From positions 1 to 64,000 of the forward strand of contig DAHXOO010000006.1 of the NCBI GenBank assembly GCA_027364845.1: a stretch of 64,000 nt of DNA, written 5' to 3'. Below, in pieces: positions 8,346 to 18,487 of this stretch (position 1 is its first letter; every line of letters begins with the position of its first letter). Under the pieces are notes generated by a model. That model was not told where the DNA came from. It did not search any database and saw nothing but the letters and a program-made list of their open reading frames with translations. The stretch is from Pseudomonadota bacterium. GTDB lineage: Bacteria > Pseudomonadota > Gammaproteobacteria > Acidiferrobacterales > UBA6901. Made by a program: the position numbers and the translations under genes.

Positions 8346-9289
8346 CGTCGGAAAACGGGCACAGTGCGACGATTCAGCCGGCCGCCCCGCGCCCTTCCCC
8401 GCTTTACCGTGGCCGTTTCGCGCCGTCCCCGACCGGTCCGCTGCACTTCGGATCCCTGATCGCTGCAACCGGCAGCTTCCTGCAGGCGCGTAGCCACGGT
8501 GGCGAATGGATTGTGCGCATCGAGGACCTCGATCCGCCACGTGCCGTTGCCGGCGCGGCCGACAGCATCCTGCACACGCTCGAGGCATTCGGACTCACCT
8601 GGGATGGCGCTGTGAGTTACCAGAGCTGGCGCGGCGCAGATTATCGCGATGCGCTTGCCCGGCTGGATTCCCAGGGGGCGGTGTACCACTGCAACTGCAC
8701 TCGAAGCGAAATCGCAGATTCGAGTGTTCATGGAATAGACGGCCCGGTCTACCCGGGAACCTGCCGCAACGCGCGGCGCGATGGCCGCGCCCTGCGGGTG
8801 CGGACCGACGACAGCGAACTTGCGTTCTTCGATCTCATTCAGGGCAAGGTGCGCTGTGCGCTCGCACGCGAAATCGGTGATTTCGTCGTACGGCGCGCAG
8901 ACGGCTTGTATGCCTACCAGCTTGCCGTGGTGGTAGACGACGCGGAGCAGGGCATCACCGAAGTGGTGCGCGGCGCCGACCTGCTCTTCTCCACCCCCCG
9001 CCAGATCCATCTGCAGAGGCTGCTTGGCCTTTCCACCCCCGGATATGCGCACCTGCCGCTGGTCGTGGATCAGCACGGCGAAAAACTCGGGAAGCAGACG
9101 TATGCCACCGCGGTTGACAGCCGCAATCCGGTTTCGGTCCTGCTCGAGGTACTGCGGTTTCTGGGCCAGCAGCTCCCGGACGAGTTGCGCGACAGCGATC
9201 TGGACAGCTTCTGGCATTGGGCGATCGATCACTGGCAGGTACAGCAGGTGCCGTCGGTCGGCGACCACATCACCGGAGCGGACCCCTAA
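8342..9289 (+). CDS. gluQ: Glutamyl-Q tRNA(Asp) synthetase
   Basis: A 315-residue paralogue of glutamyl-tRNA synthetase lacking the anticodon-binding domain. It attaches glutamate to queuosine at position 34 of tRNA-Asp. Seen: RFAPSPTGPLHFGS (HIGH-type motif), zinc-ligand cysteines around YHCNCTRSE and YPGTCR, LAVVVDDAEQGITEVVRGADLL, and KLGKQT in place of KMSKS. Length is usual for GluQ. GTG at 8342 overlaps the aspA stop in a GTGA arrangement, so the two are probably translated together. In enterics gluQ follows dksA; here the partner is aspA. Confidence 0.92.
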   Translation: MTSENGHSATIQPAAPRPSPLYRGRFAPSPTGPLHFGSLIAATGSFLQARSHGGEWIVRIEDLDPPRAVAGAADSILHTLEAFGLTWDGAVSYQSWRGADYRDALARLDSQGAVYHCNCTRSEIADSSVHGIDGPVYPGTCRNARRDGRALRVRTDDSELAFFDLIQGKVRCALAREIGDFVVRRADGLYAYQLAVVVDDAEQGITEVVRGADLLFSTPRQIHLQRLLGLSTPGYAHLPLVVDQHGEKLGKQTYATAVDSRNPVSVLLEVLRFLGQQLPDELRDSDLDSFWHWAIDHWQVQQVPSVGDHITGADP

Positions 9290-9416
9290 GCATAATGCTT
9301 TTCTGATTGACATGACGCAACTGATGTAGTAGCGACTTTTGATGCGACCATGGTTGATAGTCTCACCTACGCCGGGTGTCCGACCAACATACGGCAGAAA
9401 ACGCCCCGCGTTCTGC

Positions 9417-12092
9417 CTATGCTGACTTCCTCGCCTTATCCTTGGCAGGGAAGAGTGCCATGATCTCTGGCACACAGGACCCGCAGTTGGTACCAGCCTT
9501 CAGATGTTGGCCGACCGCTTCGACGCTGGCGCAGCCGCCGGCAATGGCCGCGCGGATGGCAATTTCACCGACTCCGAAGCAAGCACAGACCTGGCGACCA
9601 ATTTCAACACCTCCCTTGTGCGGAATACCGGTCAGCAGGCTGACGCGGGTAGGAGCATCAAGGACATCGAGCAAAAAGAGTGACGCGAGCCAATCGCGCG
9701 GCGGAAGCCATGGGTCGGGACCGATGAAGATGCAGCTCTCAAGTTTTCCTTGGGTGAGACGGGCCGCGCGGTAGCGGCGCGCACCCTTGTCGAAATATTC
9801 TATCCACTCGACCTTTTCGTCACGGGTGCACAGCACCGTGCGTGCGGCCTCAGCCCAATCCCGGGGCAGTTCGTCGCCAGCGAGTTCGTAGCGCCACAGA
9901 CTCTGGCCGCGTGCCGCCGCCCAGTAAGTCGCATTGTCCGGCGTCACCTTGCGGCGCGACAGCAGAAATCCATACCACGCCGGGGCAAGCGGCGTAACGC
10001 TGACCGGGGTATGTTTGAATTCCGGCTCGCCTGAGAGCGGATCGGTGACGGGATTCACCACAGCATCGATGCAGCCGGCACTCGTGAACTGATCATTCCA
10101 GTGCATGGGCGAAAATACTGCACCGCTTCGGGTGCTCTCGGTCACGCGCACCCGCGCCAAGGCACTTCCCCAGCGCGAGGCGATGCGCGCGAGCGTGCCC
10201 TCGCCCAACCCAAGCGTAGCGGCGTCGTGCGGATGAATTTCGATGTAGGGCTCGATGGTGTGTGCAGTGAGGCGCGGCGACAGGCCAGTGCGGGTGAGCG
10301 TGTGCCAATGATCGCGCACGCGCCCGGTGTTGAGCACAAACGGATAGGCAGCGTCGGGCACGTACGCTGGTGGGCACGGCACCACCGCCACGAACCGCGC
10401 GCGGCCGCTCAACGTGAAGAATTCTCCGTCGCCGAACAGACGTGCCGTACCTTTAGGATTATCCTTCGTTACTGGCCACTGCACCGGCGCAAGCGTGGCG
10501 TAGTCCTCGTCGCTGATCGCGGCGATGCCGGAAAGATCGAAAGCGCGAGTACCGTCGTTATAAAGGCCCGAGAGCGCTGCATGCTCGCGAAAAATAGCGG
10601 CGGTGTTCGCGTAGTCGAAAGCTTTTCCGAAACCCAGACGCTTCGCCACCTCGGCCAGCATCCACCAGTCCGGACGGGCCTCGCCCGGCGCCGGAAGAAA
10701 CACCCGCTGGCGCGAGATGCGCCGCTCGGAGTTGGTGACCGTACCTTCTTTCTCGCCCCAAGCTAGCGCTGGCATCAACACATGCGCAAATCTGGTTGTA
10801 TCCGTATGGCGCACGCAGTCAGACACGATCACAAGCTCGCACTTGTCGAGCGCACGCCGCACCCGGCCAGCATCCGGCAGGCTCACCGCCGGGTTGGTGG
10901 CAATTATCCATAGCACCTTGATACGGCCATGCTCCACTGCGCGGAACAACTCGACCGCCTTGAGGCCGGGCTGGGTGGCGATGGTCGGCGCCTTCCAGAA
11001 TTCCTGTACCAGCGCGCGCTGCGCTGGATGATCGAGATCGAAGTGCGCCGCCAGTTGGTTGGCGAGCCCACCGACCTCGCGCCCGCCCATGGCGTTCGGC
11101 TGGCCAGTGAGTGAGAACGGTACCATGCCGGGGCGGCCGATGCGCCCAGTGAGCAAGTGACAATTGATGATGGCGTTGACCTTGTCTGTCCCGCTCGACG
11201 ACTGGTTCACACCTTGCGAGAACAGCGTCAGCACACGCTCGTTTCGTGCGAACAGATCATAGAACGCCAACACCTGCGTGGCTGAAAGACCACAACAGGC
11301 GGCGACGCTCTCGATGTCTGCGCCACCGGCGCGCGCCGCTGCCAGCGCTTCCTCGGGACCCTCTGTGTGCTCACCGACAAACAACGGGTGAGTCTCATCG
11401 CAGTCGTGCAGCCACACCAGGAGCCCGTTGAACAACGCGACGTCCGTGCCAGGCCTGAGCGCTAGGTGCAGATCAGCGATGTCGGCGCTGGCAGTACGGC
11501 GCGGATCGATCACCACCACCCGTATCTCCGGATGCTCGCGCTTCGCTTTCACCAACCGCTGGTAAAGCACCGGGTGACACCAGGCAGCGTTCGAACCGGC
11601 CAGCACCACGAGCTGGGCGCGCTCGATGTCATCGTAGCAGCCGGGTACGGTGTCGGCACCGAAGGCGCGCTTGTGTCCGGACACCGCCGAGGCCATACAC
11701 AGCCGCGAGTTAGTATCGATGTTGGCACTGCCGAGGAACCCCTTCATGAGCTTGTTGGCGACGTAATAGTCCTCGGTGAGCAGCTGCCCGGACACATAGA
11801 AGGCTACCGACTCGGGACCATATTTGTCGATTGCGGCGCGGATACCGGACGCCACGGTATCGAGCGCCGCGTCCCAGTCGACGCGCACGCCACGCAACTC
11901 GGGATAAAGCAGACGCGTGGTGAGGTCGAGGGTCTCGGACAGCGCCGCACCCTTGGAACACAGCCGTCCGAAGTTAGCTGGATGCTCGGGGTCACCCAAC
12001 ACCTCGACCCCGCCCGAGGGCTCGACACGCGCCAGCAAGCCACAGCCGACGCCGCAGTAGGGGCAGGTAGTACGTACGGTGCCTGGATTCAT
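9417..12092 (-). CDS. nasA: Assimilatory nitrate reductase, molybdopterin catalytic subunit
   Basis: An 891-residue cytoplasmic enzyme reducing nitrate to nitrite for nitrogen assimilation. The N terminus binds [4Fe-4S] through TCPYCGVGCGL and a later LCSKG Cys; the bis-MGD molybdopterin domains follow (GSNAAWCHPVLYQRL, QGVNQSSSGTDK, GQPNAMGGREVGGL) and the dinucleotide-binding domain has NTGRVRDHWHTLTRTG. The C terminus carries a BFD-like [2Fe-2S] domain with CACFGVGE and TNCGSC, as in gammaproteobacterial NasA that takes electrons from a separate reductase. It is the last gene of the nasT-nrtABD-nirBD-nasA block, 44 bases after nirD. No separate electron-transfer subunit (NasB) is visible. 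Confidence 0.95.
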   Translation of the reverse strand: MNPGTVRTTCPYCGVGCGLLARVEPSGGVEVLGDPEHPANFGRLCSKGAALSETLDLTTRLLYPELRGVRVDWDAALDTVASGIRAAIDKYGPESVAFYVSGQLLTEDYYVANKLMKGFLGSANIDTNSRLCMASAVSGHKRAFGADTVPGCYDDIERAQLVVLAGSNAAWCHPVLYQRLVKAKREHPEIRVVVIDPRRTASADIADLHLALRPGTDVALFNGLLVWLHDCDETHPLFVGEHTEGPEEALAAARAGGADIESVAACCGLSATQVLAFYDLFARNERVLTLFSQGVNQSSSGTDKVNAIINCHLLTGRIGRPGMVPFSLTGQPNAMGGREVGGLANQLAAHFDLDHPAQRALVQEFWKAPTIATQPGLKAVELFRAVEHGRIKVLWIIATNPAVSLPDAGRVRRALDKCELVIVSDCVRHTDTTRFAHVLMPALAWGEKEGTVTNSERRISRQRVFLPAPGEARPDWWMLAEVAKRLGFGKAFDYANTAAIFREHAALSGLYNDGTRAFDLSGIAAISDEDYATLAPVQWPVTKDNPKGTARLFGDGEFFTLSGRARFVAVVPCPPAYVPDAAYPFVLNTGRVRDHWHTLTRTGLSPRLTAHTIEPYIEIHPHDAATLGLGEGTLARIASRWGSALARVRVTESTRSGAVFSPMHWNDQFTSAGCIDAVVNPVTDPLSGEPEFKHTPVSVTPLAPAWYGFLLSRRKVTPDNATYWAAARGQSLWRYELAGDELPRDWAEAARTVLCTRDEKVEWIEYFDKGARRYRAARLTQGKLESCIFIGPDPWLPPRDWLASLFLLDVLDAPTRVSLLTGIPHKGGVEIGRQVCACFGVGEIAIRAAIAGGCASVEAVGQHLKAGTNCGSCVPEIMALFPAKDKARKSA

Positions 12093-12136
12093 GACCGCTT
12101 GCGTGCGTGCATGTAATTGGGGACAGGTCGCCTGGC

Positions 12137-12508
12137 TCAGGATGAAACGCTCGTACCACTTTCCTCCGGCGTGAGCGACAGGAACACACGCCCGCCCTCG
12201 ACCCGAACCGGATAGCGCGCGGTACAGCCCTCGTCCGGTGCCACCGCGATACCGGTGTCGATGTGGATTTTCCAGTCGTGCAGAGGGCAGGACACGTTAC
12301 GGCCGTGGACCATGCCCTGCGAGAGCGGACCGCCCTTGTGCGGGCAGCGGTCGCGCAGCGCGAACACCTCATCGTTCACGGTGCGAAAAACCGCGATATC
12401 ACCGCTTGCGCGTCTGACCACGCGGGCACCCTGGCGCGGGATTTCATCGAGCGCGCCGATGTCGATCCAGTCTTCTGCGCACTGCGCAACCTTGTTTGCG
12501 GCATGCAT
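12137..12508 (-). CDS. nirD: NirD, small subunit of NADH-dependent nitrite reductase
   Basis: A 123-residue Rieske-type protein paired with NirB. The Rieske ligands are present: RCPHKGG and SCPLHDWK, giving the C-x-H and C-x-x-H pairs that some NirD proteins have lost. The open frame extends to 12646, but AGGAGACAGG stands just before ATG at 12508, and the N terminus MHAANKVAQCAEDWIDIG fits the family. The 140 bases between nirB and nirD carry no other gene. Confidence 0.92.
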   Translation of the reverse strand: MHAANKVAQCAEDWIDIGALDEIPRQGARVVRRASGDIAVFRTVNDEVFALRDRCPHKGGPLSQGMVHGRNVSCPLHDWKIHIDTGIAVAPDEGCTARYPVRVEGGRVFLSLTPEESGTSVSS

Positions 12509-12648
12509 CACCTGTCTCCTGTCAATTCGAGAACCGCCTTGCTTTCCCCCGTTCGCCCTGGGTACATCGCAGGGCCGAAGGCACCATTTTGCTTCGAGGA
12601 CTTCGGTGTGAACGGACCGCAGCTGATCCGGATTTCCGCTTACCATCT

Positions 12649-15087
12649 CTACCCGACCAGCTTGAGCGGGATGAATTCGTGCCGGTCTACACCGTTCGCA
12701 CGCTCCGTCCAGGGGTCAACCTGCGCAAACCGTTGCGAGTACTGAAAACGGCCGGCGAGGGCCTTGCGATTGACCTCATCCTCAACTATCCGCTGCTTCA
12801 CATACGCAAGACCGACGCGCTCCACCCAGGGTGCGGTGCGCTCCAGATAGTGCGCCTCTTCGCGATAGACCTGCAGGAAGGCAGCACAGTATTCAAGCAC
12901 CTCGTGCGACGTCTTCACGCTGCACAGGAAGTCAGTGGCGCGTACCTTCACGCCGCCATTGCCGCCGACATGCAGCTCATAACCAGAATCGACGCACACC
13001 ACACCGAAATCCTTGATAGTCGCCTCCGCGCAGTTGCGCGGGCAGCCCGACACGGCGAGCTTGACCTTGTGCGGCATCCACGAGCCCCAAGCCATCTTTT
13101 CTAGATCGATGCCCATCGCAGTCGAATCCTGGGTGCCGAAGCGACACCAGCTCTTTCCGACACAAGTCTTGACGGTCCGGACTGCCTTGCCATAGGCATG
13201 CCCCGACACGAATCCGGCCGCCGAGAGATCGCCCCACATGGCCGGCAGGTCTTCTTTCCTGACGCCCAGCATGTCGATGCGCTGGCCACCAGTGATGTGC
13301 ACCGTCGGCACCCGGTATTTTTCGGCAATCTCGGCGATGGCCTTCAGCTGCGCCGGCGTGGTCTCGCCACCCCAGATGCGCGGCACAACTGAGTAAGTGC
13401 CGTCCTTCTGTATGTTGGCGTGAGCGCGCTCATTGATGAAACGCGCCTGGTTGTCGTCCACGTACTCACCCGGCCAGGCGGTCAACAGGTAGAAATTGAG
13501 CGCCGGGCGGCACTTGCTGCAACCGTCCGGGCTCTTCCATTCGAGACAGTCTATGACTGCGCGGATACTCTTGAGCTCCAGGTCACGGATCGCACCGCGG
13601 ATTTCGTGATGGGTGTGGTCGGTGCAGGCGCAGAGCGGCTTGTTCTTCGGCGTCGTCGAATAGTCACCGCCAAGCACAGTAGCGAGCAGTGCCTCCACCA
13701 GTCCAGTACACGAGCCGCAGGAGCTCGATGCCTTGGTATGGGCGCGGACCTCCTCCAGGGTAAAGAGCTTCTTGTCGCCGATTGCCTCAACGATGGTAGC
13801 CTTACACACTCCGTTGCAACCGCAGATCTCGGTGCTGTCCGGCAGCGAGGCCACGCGGCTCCTGATGTCACCATGCCCGGCCTCGCCGAGGTGCGCCTGA
13901 CCGAAGAGCAACCTGTCGCGCAGGCTCGCGACATCAGTGTCATCGCGCATGAGCTGGAAATACCAGGCGCTGTCCAGAGTGTCACCGTACATGACGGCAC
14001 CGCGGATACGGTTGTTCTCGAGCACGACCTTCTTGTAGACACCGCGCCCCGCGTCCTTGAGCACGATTTCCTCGCAGCCGTCTTTGCTCTGGAAGTCGCC
14101 GGCCGAAAACAGCTCGATGCCTGTAACCTTAAGCCTGGTCGAACTCATGGAACCGGTGTAGCGTGCGAATCCGAGTTCGGCCAGGTGATTGGCGCATACC
14201 TTGGCCTGTTCGAACAGCGGCGCCACGAGGCCATAGGTCTGACCACGATGCTGCACGCACTCGCCCACGGCATAGATACGCGGGTCATAGGTCTGCATCG
14301 TATCGTTGACCACCACGCCACGCTCGCAATGGAGACCCGCACTCTTGGCGAGTGCGGCGTTGGGGCGGATGCCAACCGCCATGACGACGAGATCGGCAGC
14401 TATCTCGGTGCCGTCCTTGAAACGCACCGCCCGCACCCGGTCATCACCGAGAATCGCCTCAGTCTGGACCTGCATGATGAAGCGCAGGCCACGCTCCTCG
14501 AGCGAGGCCTTAAGCAGCGCCGCTGCCGCCGGATCGAGCTGCTTTTCCATCAACGCGTCAAGCAGGTGCACAACCGTGACCTCCATACCCTGCCTGAGAA
14601 GGCCGTTTGCAGCTTCCAGACCGAGCAGACCGCCGCCGATTACTACGGCGCGCCTGTGACAGCGCGCAGCGCCGAGCATCGCTTCAACATCATGGATATC
14701 ACGGAAGGTCAGCACACCCGCCAATTCCCTGCCCGGCACCGGGATAATAAACGGCAGAGATCCGGTAGCCAGCAGCAGCCGGTCATAAGGCGCGCTGGTG
14801 CCGTCCCTGGCGACCACCTTCCTCAATCGACGCTCGATGCGCTCCACCTCTTTGCCCGCGTGCAGGGTAATGCCGTTCGCCGCGTACCATTCCGTGTCGT
14901 TCAATACGATGTCGGTAAACTTCTTCTCACCGGTCAGTACCGGCGACAGCAATATGCGGTTGTAGTTTCCGTGCGGCTCGGCTCCGAACACGGTGACGTC
15001 GTATTTGTCGGGCGTGATCTTTAGCAGTTCCTCGATAGCCCGCATTCCGGCCATGCCGTTGCCTACTAAAACGAGTCTTTCCTTCAT
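12649..15087 (-). CDS. nirB: NirB, large subunit of assimilatory nitrite reductase
   Basis: An 812-residue NAD(P)H-dependent sirohaem nitrite reductase producing ammonium. Domains in order: FAD-dependent pyridine nucleotide-disulfide oxidoreductase (GNGMAGMRAIEELLK, then GGGLLGLEAANGL for NAD); BFD-like [2Fe-2S] domain (ICGCNGVCKATI, SSCGSC); a second Cys set (CACTDHTHHEI, CSKCRPALNFYL); then the sulfite/nitrite reductase repeats with the sirohaem-[4Fe-4S] ligands in TCVGKSWCRFG and SGCPRNCAEA. The frame extends to 15120, but GGAGG eight bases before ATG at 15087 and the start MKERLVLVGNGMAG fix the start. It lies 29 bases after nrtD. Confidence 0.96.
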   Translation of the reverse strand: MKERLVLVGNGMAGMRAIEELLKITPDKYDVTVFGAEPHGNYNRILLSPVLTGEKKFTDIVLNDTEWYAANGITLHAGKEVERIERRLRKVVARDGTSAPYDRLLLATGSLPFIIPVPGRELAGVLTFRDIHDVEAMLGAARCHRRAVVIGGGLLGLEAANGLLRQGMEVTVVHLLDALMEKQLDPAAAALLKASLEERGLRFIMQVQTEAILGDDRVRAVRFKDGTEIAADLVVMAVGIRPNAALAKSAGLHCERGVVVNDTMQTYDPRIYAVGECVQHRGQTYGLVAPLFEQAKVCANHLAELGFARYTGSMSSTRLKVTGIELFSAGDFQSKDGCEEIVLKDAGRGVYKKVVLENNRIRGAVMYGDTLDSAWYFQLMRDDTDVASLRDRLLFGQAHLGEAGHGDIRSRVASLPDSTEICGCNGVCKATIVEAIGDKKLFTLEEVRAHTKASSSCGSCTGLVEALLATVLGGDYSTTPKNKPLCACTDHTHHEIRGAIRDLELKSIRAVIDCLEWKSPDGCSKCRPALNFYLLTAWPGEYVDDNQARFINERAHANIQKDGTYSVVPRIWGGETTPAQLKAIAEIAEKYRVPTVHITGGQRIDMLGVRKEDLPAMWGDLSAAGFVSGHAYGKAVRTVKTCVGKSWCRFGTQDSTAMGIDLEKMAWGSWMPHKVKLAVSGCPRNCAEATIKDFGVVCVDSGYELHVGGNGGVKVRATDFLCSVKTSHEVLEYCAAFLQVYREEAHYLERTAPWVERVGLAYVKQRIVEDEVNRKALAGRFQYSQRFAQVDPWTERANGVDRHEFIPLKLVG

Positions 15088-15116
15088 GCATCTGTCCTCC
15101 ATCTTCTCCTTCGGAC

Positions 15117-15917
15117 TCATGCTGCTTCGCCGCCCGCGACGCCCTGGCGCTCGTACAGAAACTCAAGCAGCGCCGTGCGCCGTGCGTGGTAAATCTGGTC
15201 GTTGGCAAGCCCCAAACGCATCCGCGGGCGTGGCAGGTCGACATGCACCACCGCACCGATGGTGGCGCTCGGCCCGTTGGTCAACATGACTACGCGGTCG
15301 GATAGCAGCACCGCTTCGTCCACATCGTGCGTCACCATGATCGTTGTACATCCACTCGCCGCAACGATGCGCAGAAGTTCATCCTGCAAGTGCGTACGCG
15401 TGAGTGCATCGAGCGCGCCAAGCGGCTCATCGAGCAACAGTACTTTGGGCTGCATCGATAGAGCGCGCGCGATGCCAACACGCTGCTTCATGCCGCCTGA
15501 TAGCACGTACGGTAGCTTGTTCGCCGCGTGCGCGAGCCCGACTATATCGAGCGCTGCATGCGTGCGCCGCTTGAGGCACGCCTTGTTTTCCTCCCGCCCG
15601 AACACGCGTTCGACCGCGAGATAAACGTTCTCGAAGCAGCTCATCCATGGCAGCAGCGAGTGGTTTTGAAACACAACCGCCCGATCAGGGCCGGGACCGG
15701 CAATCTCGCGCCCGCCGCAAAGCAGGATGCCGCTCGTGGCCTCGGTGAGGCCGGCAATTATATTGAGCAGTGTTGACTTGCCACAGCCGGAGTGGCCGAT
15801 GATCGAAACAAATTCGCCTTCCCGGATGGAGAGATTCACATCGCGTAGGGCGACAAACCGTCCTTTCCTGGTGTCGAATACCTTGCTCAGATTTTCGATG
15901 TGGACGTAATGGCTCAT
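15117..15917 (-). CDS. nrtD: Nitrate ABC transporter ATP-binding protein
   Basis: A 266-residue ABC ATPase of the nitrate/taurine/sulfonate importer class. Walker A GHSGCGKST, signature LSGGMKQR, Walker B LLLDEPLGALD and the switch His in MVTHDVDEA are all visible. It lies between the permease (ATGA overlap) and nirB, so nitrate is the probable substrate; a cyanate or nitrite role is not excluded by sequence alone. The single-domain NrtD/NasD form is present; no fused NrtC-type regulatory domain is seen. Confidence 0.93.
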   Translation of the reverse strand: MSHYVHIENLSKVFDTRKGRFVALRDVNLSIREGEFVSIIGHSGCGKSTLLNIIAGLTEATSGILLCGGREIAGPGPDRAVVFQNHSLLPWMSCFENVYLAVERVFGREENKACLKRRTHAALDIVGLAHAANKLPYVLSGGMKQRVGIARALSMQPKVLLLDEPLGALDALTRTHLQDELLRIVAASGCTTIMVTHDVDEAVLLSDRVVMLTNGPSATIGAVVHVDLPRPRMRLGLANDQIYHARRTALLEFLYERQGVAGGEAA

Positions 15918-16834
15918 GACCCACCCCCGTAGTAGTCGAAACGCTTTGCAACCAGCAGCAGTGCCTCCTCGAGCAGATATCCGACGATACCCACCACAAA
16001 GATGGCGATGATGATGTGCGCGACATTTAGGTTATTCCACTCGTCCCATATCCAGAACCCGATACCCACACCACCGGTCAGCATTTCGGCAGCGACGATT
16101 ACGAGCCACGCGATACCCATGGACAGACGCATGCCAGTCATCATGTACGGCAACACTGCCGGAAACAGAATCTTAGTGAACACCTTCCATTCGGACAGCT
16201 TGAGCACGCGCGCCACATTGAGATAGTCTTGTGGCACACGCGTCACTCCGGTCGCGGTGTTTATGATCATCGGCCAGATGCTGGAGATGAAAATGACCCA
16301 GATCGCTGCTGGCTGCGCCGCCTTGAATACGTACAACCCGATCGGCAGCCAGGCAAGTGGTGATACCGGACGCAGCAGGCTGATGATCGGTTTGCTCATG
16401 CGGCTCAGAAAAGCGAACCGACCTATTAGAAAACCGAGCGGGATGCCGACAACCGCCGCCATGCCGAAGCCGATCGCGACGCGCGACAGCGAGCGCAGTA
16501 CGTTCCATCCGATCCCCTCATCATTCGGGCCGTTACTGTAAAATGGATGCGCAAAGACCTTCAGTGCCGATTCCCAGGTCTTGACCGGCCCCGGTACACC
16601 GGAGTGTTCCGCCACCAGCATCCACGCCAGCACGAACAGCACGAACCCCAGCAGAGGCGGAATGCTAGAGCGCAACGCGGCTATCACGATCAACGCAAGC
16701 CGCGAACGTCGCTTCGGCGGTTCCAGCTCCATCGCTGGCCGGCTAACCTGCCCCCCGTCTTCCGGTGGCCGCTTCGCCGGATGCTCGTGCGCTACCGTCT
16801 GCTTCCATGCCTTATCAATTTTGACCACACCCAT
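15914..16834 (-). CDS. nrtB: Nitrate ABC transporter permease
   Basis: A 306-residue inner-membrane permease. After a charged N-terminal tail (about residues 1-40) there are about six membrane segments, e.g. SSIPPLLGFVLFVLAWMLV and LLRPVSPLAWLPIGLYVF. The cytoplasmic EAA loop that docks the ATPase is RVPQDYLNVARVLKLSEW. A GTGAGGGGG stretch precedes ATG at 16834. The stop overlaps the nrtD start. A 186-base gap without a gene separates it from nrtA. Confidence 0.93.
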   Translation of the reverse strand: MGVVKIDKAWKQTVAHEHPAKRPPEDGGQVSRPAMELEPPKRRSRLALIVIAALRSSIPPLLGFVLFVLAWMLVAEHSGVPGPVKTWESALKVFAHPFYSNGPNDEGIGWNVLRSLSRVAIGFGMAAVVGIPLGFLIGRFAFLSRMSKPIISLLRPVSPLAWLPIGLYVFKAAQPAAIWVIFISSIWPMIINTATGVTRVPQDYLNVARVLKLSEWKVFTKILFPAVLPYMMTGMRLSMGIAWLVIVAAEMLTGGVGIGFWIWDEWNNLNVAHIIIAIFVVGIVGYLLEEALLLVAKRFDYYGGGS

Positions 16835-17020
16835 GACTCACCCCCTCACACAACCTTTATTTCGAATACCACGGGCTAGAATATCCGGCTCTTCCTCGTT
16901 CCATGACACACTGCCGAATCGCTTAGCGCTGCACATCGGATCGGTCTGCAACGACACCGATGCCTCGTGACACTGGTTGGCGACCTTGACATCAGCGACC
17001 AGAAAGCTTTTTACCTCCGT

Positions 17021-18469
17021 TCAGGCTGAGGCATTCAGTTTCGCGAGCGCGGCGAGATCCACTTTCAGGTTCTTCATCTTGAAGGACTTCACGTAGTCGA
17101 TCGGTTTGGCGGGATCGTACGCCAGGCCGTCGAGAAACTTGTCCGGCCCCATGAGTATCGGCTTACTGGCCTGGGCCAGCGTCCAGTGACCGGAATGCTT
17201 GCCTTCGATCTTGTAATCGATAGTCGGAACAGCAATGCCCAGCGCCTTGGCCGCGTCTCGGTAGATATCCGGGCGGTACACCGAGGCGGCAGTCTTCTTG
17301 ATATCCAGTGGTTTTTCGATCTGCCCCCAGCGGATCATCTGAGTGATGAACCACTCGGCGTGCGAAAGCCACGGAAAGGTCGCGGCGTAACGATAGAACA
17401 CATTGAAATCCGGCAGCGGCCGCGGCACCCCACCATGCGAGTAGCGGAAGGTGCCGGTCATAGACATCTTCACCACATCCTCGGGTGCATTGACATATGA
17501 CTTCTGAGCAATAATCTTCACCACCTCGATGCGGTTCTCAGGCTTATCCATCCACTGCGCTGCTTCGATCAGCGCCATCAAGGTCGCGTGGTGGGTTTTC
17601 GGATACTTTTCCGCCCATTCGAGATTCACACCGAATACTTTCTCTGGATTGTTGTTCCAGAGCTCGTAGCTCGTGATCAGCGTATGGCCGATGCCGGCGG
17701 TCACGGCGCGCTCGTTCCATGGTTCGCCCACGCAATAGCCAACGATGCTATTCGACTCCAGATTGGCCACCATCTGGGGCGGCGGTATGACAATCAGCCG
17801 TACATCATTGTCCGGATCGATGCCGGCCGAAGCCATCCAGTAGCGGATCTGGTAGTTGTGGGTCGAGACTGGGAACACCATGGCAAAGGTCATCGGCGGC
17901 TTGCCGGACTTCTTGTCGGCATCGATCACTTTTTTGAGTGCGCGCGCCGTCACCGGCCGTTCCTTCATCGCCGCTGGGTCGGCCTTGACCATGCGTTCAT
18001 AGAGTGCTTTGGAAACAGTGATACCGTTTCCATTGAGGTCCATGCTGTAGGCCGTCACAGTGGCCTTCCGCACCGCTCCGATCCCGAGTGTTGCGGCAAT
18101 CGGCATGGGGGCCAACATGTGTGCGCCATCGAGCACTCCCAGCGCCACTTTATCCCGGATATTGGCCCAAGATGCTTCTTTGGAGACGGTGCTGTTGAGC
18201 CCGTATTTCTTGAAGTAACCCTTCTCATGTGCCACTACGATCACGGCACAATCCGTGAGCGGGATGATGCCGAAACTGACGTTTGGCTTCTCTGGACCGG
18301 TTTTCTCGCCGGCATAGGCGACGCTCCTCGCCCCACCAGGCACCATGCCGAGGATTCCCGCGGTGGCAATGCCACCGGCCAGGCCTGCCTTCAAAAAGTT
18401 GCGGCGCGACACACTGGCGTCGTCCGGAGCCGGGAACTGGGTCTTGTCCGCTTGTTCATCGTGCTGCAT
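17021..18469 (-). CDS. nrtA: Nitrate-binding protein of ABC transporter, Tat-exported
   Basis: A 482-residue NrtA/CmpA-type substrate-binding protein. It has a twin-arginine signal (SRRNFLKAGLAGGIATAG) and family patterns ISFG-like VSFGIIPLTDCAVIVVAHEKG, FPVSTHNYQIRYWMASAGI, YCVGEPWNERAV and RWGQIEKPLD. The Tat signal argues that it is the transporter component rather than NasS, the cytoplasmic sensor homologue. A longer frame starts at TTG 18481, but GGAGGT five bases before ATG at 18469 decides the start. The transcript leader upstream contains regulatory hairpins and a terminator. Confidence 0.93.
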   Translation of the reverse strand: MQHDEQADKTQFPAPDDASVSRRNFLKAGLAGGIATAGILGMVPGGARSVAYAGEKTGPEKPNVSFGIIPLTDCAVIVVAHEKGYFKKYGLNSTVSKEASWANIRDKVALGVLDGAHMLAPMPIAATLGIGAVRKATVTAYSMDLNGNGITVSKALYERMVKADPAAMKERPVTARALKKVIDADKKSGKPPMTFAMVFPVSTHNYQIRYWMASAGIDPDNDVRLIVIPPPQMVANLESNSIVGYCVGEPWNERAVTAGIGHTLITSYELWNNNPEKVFGVNLEWAEKYPKTHHATLMALIEAAQWMDKPENRIEVVKIIAQKSYVNAPEDVVKMSMTGTFRYSHGGVPRPLPDFNVFYRYAATFPWLSHAEWFITQMIRWGQIEKPLDIKKTAASVYRPDIYRDAAKALGIAVPTIDYKIEGKHSGHWTLAQASKPILMGPDKFLDGLAYDPAKPIDYVKSFKMKNLKVDLAALAKLNASA

Positions 18470-18487
18470 CGTTACCTCCAAGTAGCC

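Noticed and set aside
6681-8588. Upstream extension of the acylphosphatase frame to 728 codons
   Set aside because: Only the last 92-98 residues match acylphosphatase; the rest lies opposite aspA, which has clear superfamily motifs.
13420-15024. 534-codon plus-strand frame
   Set aside because: Antisense shadow of nirB, whose flavin, BFD and sirohaem motifs are unambiguous.
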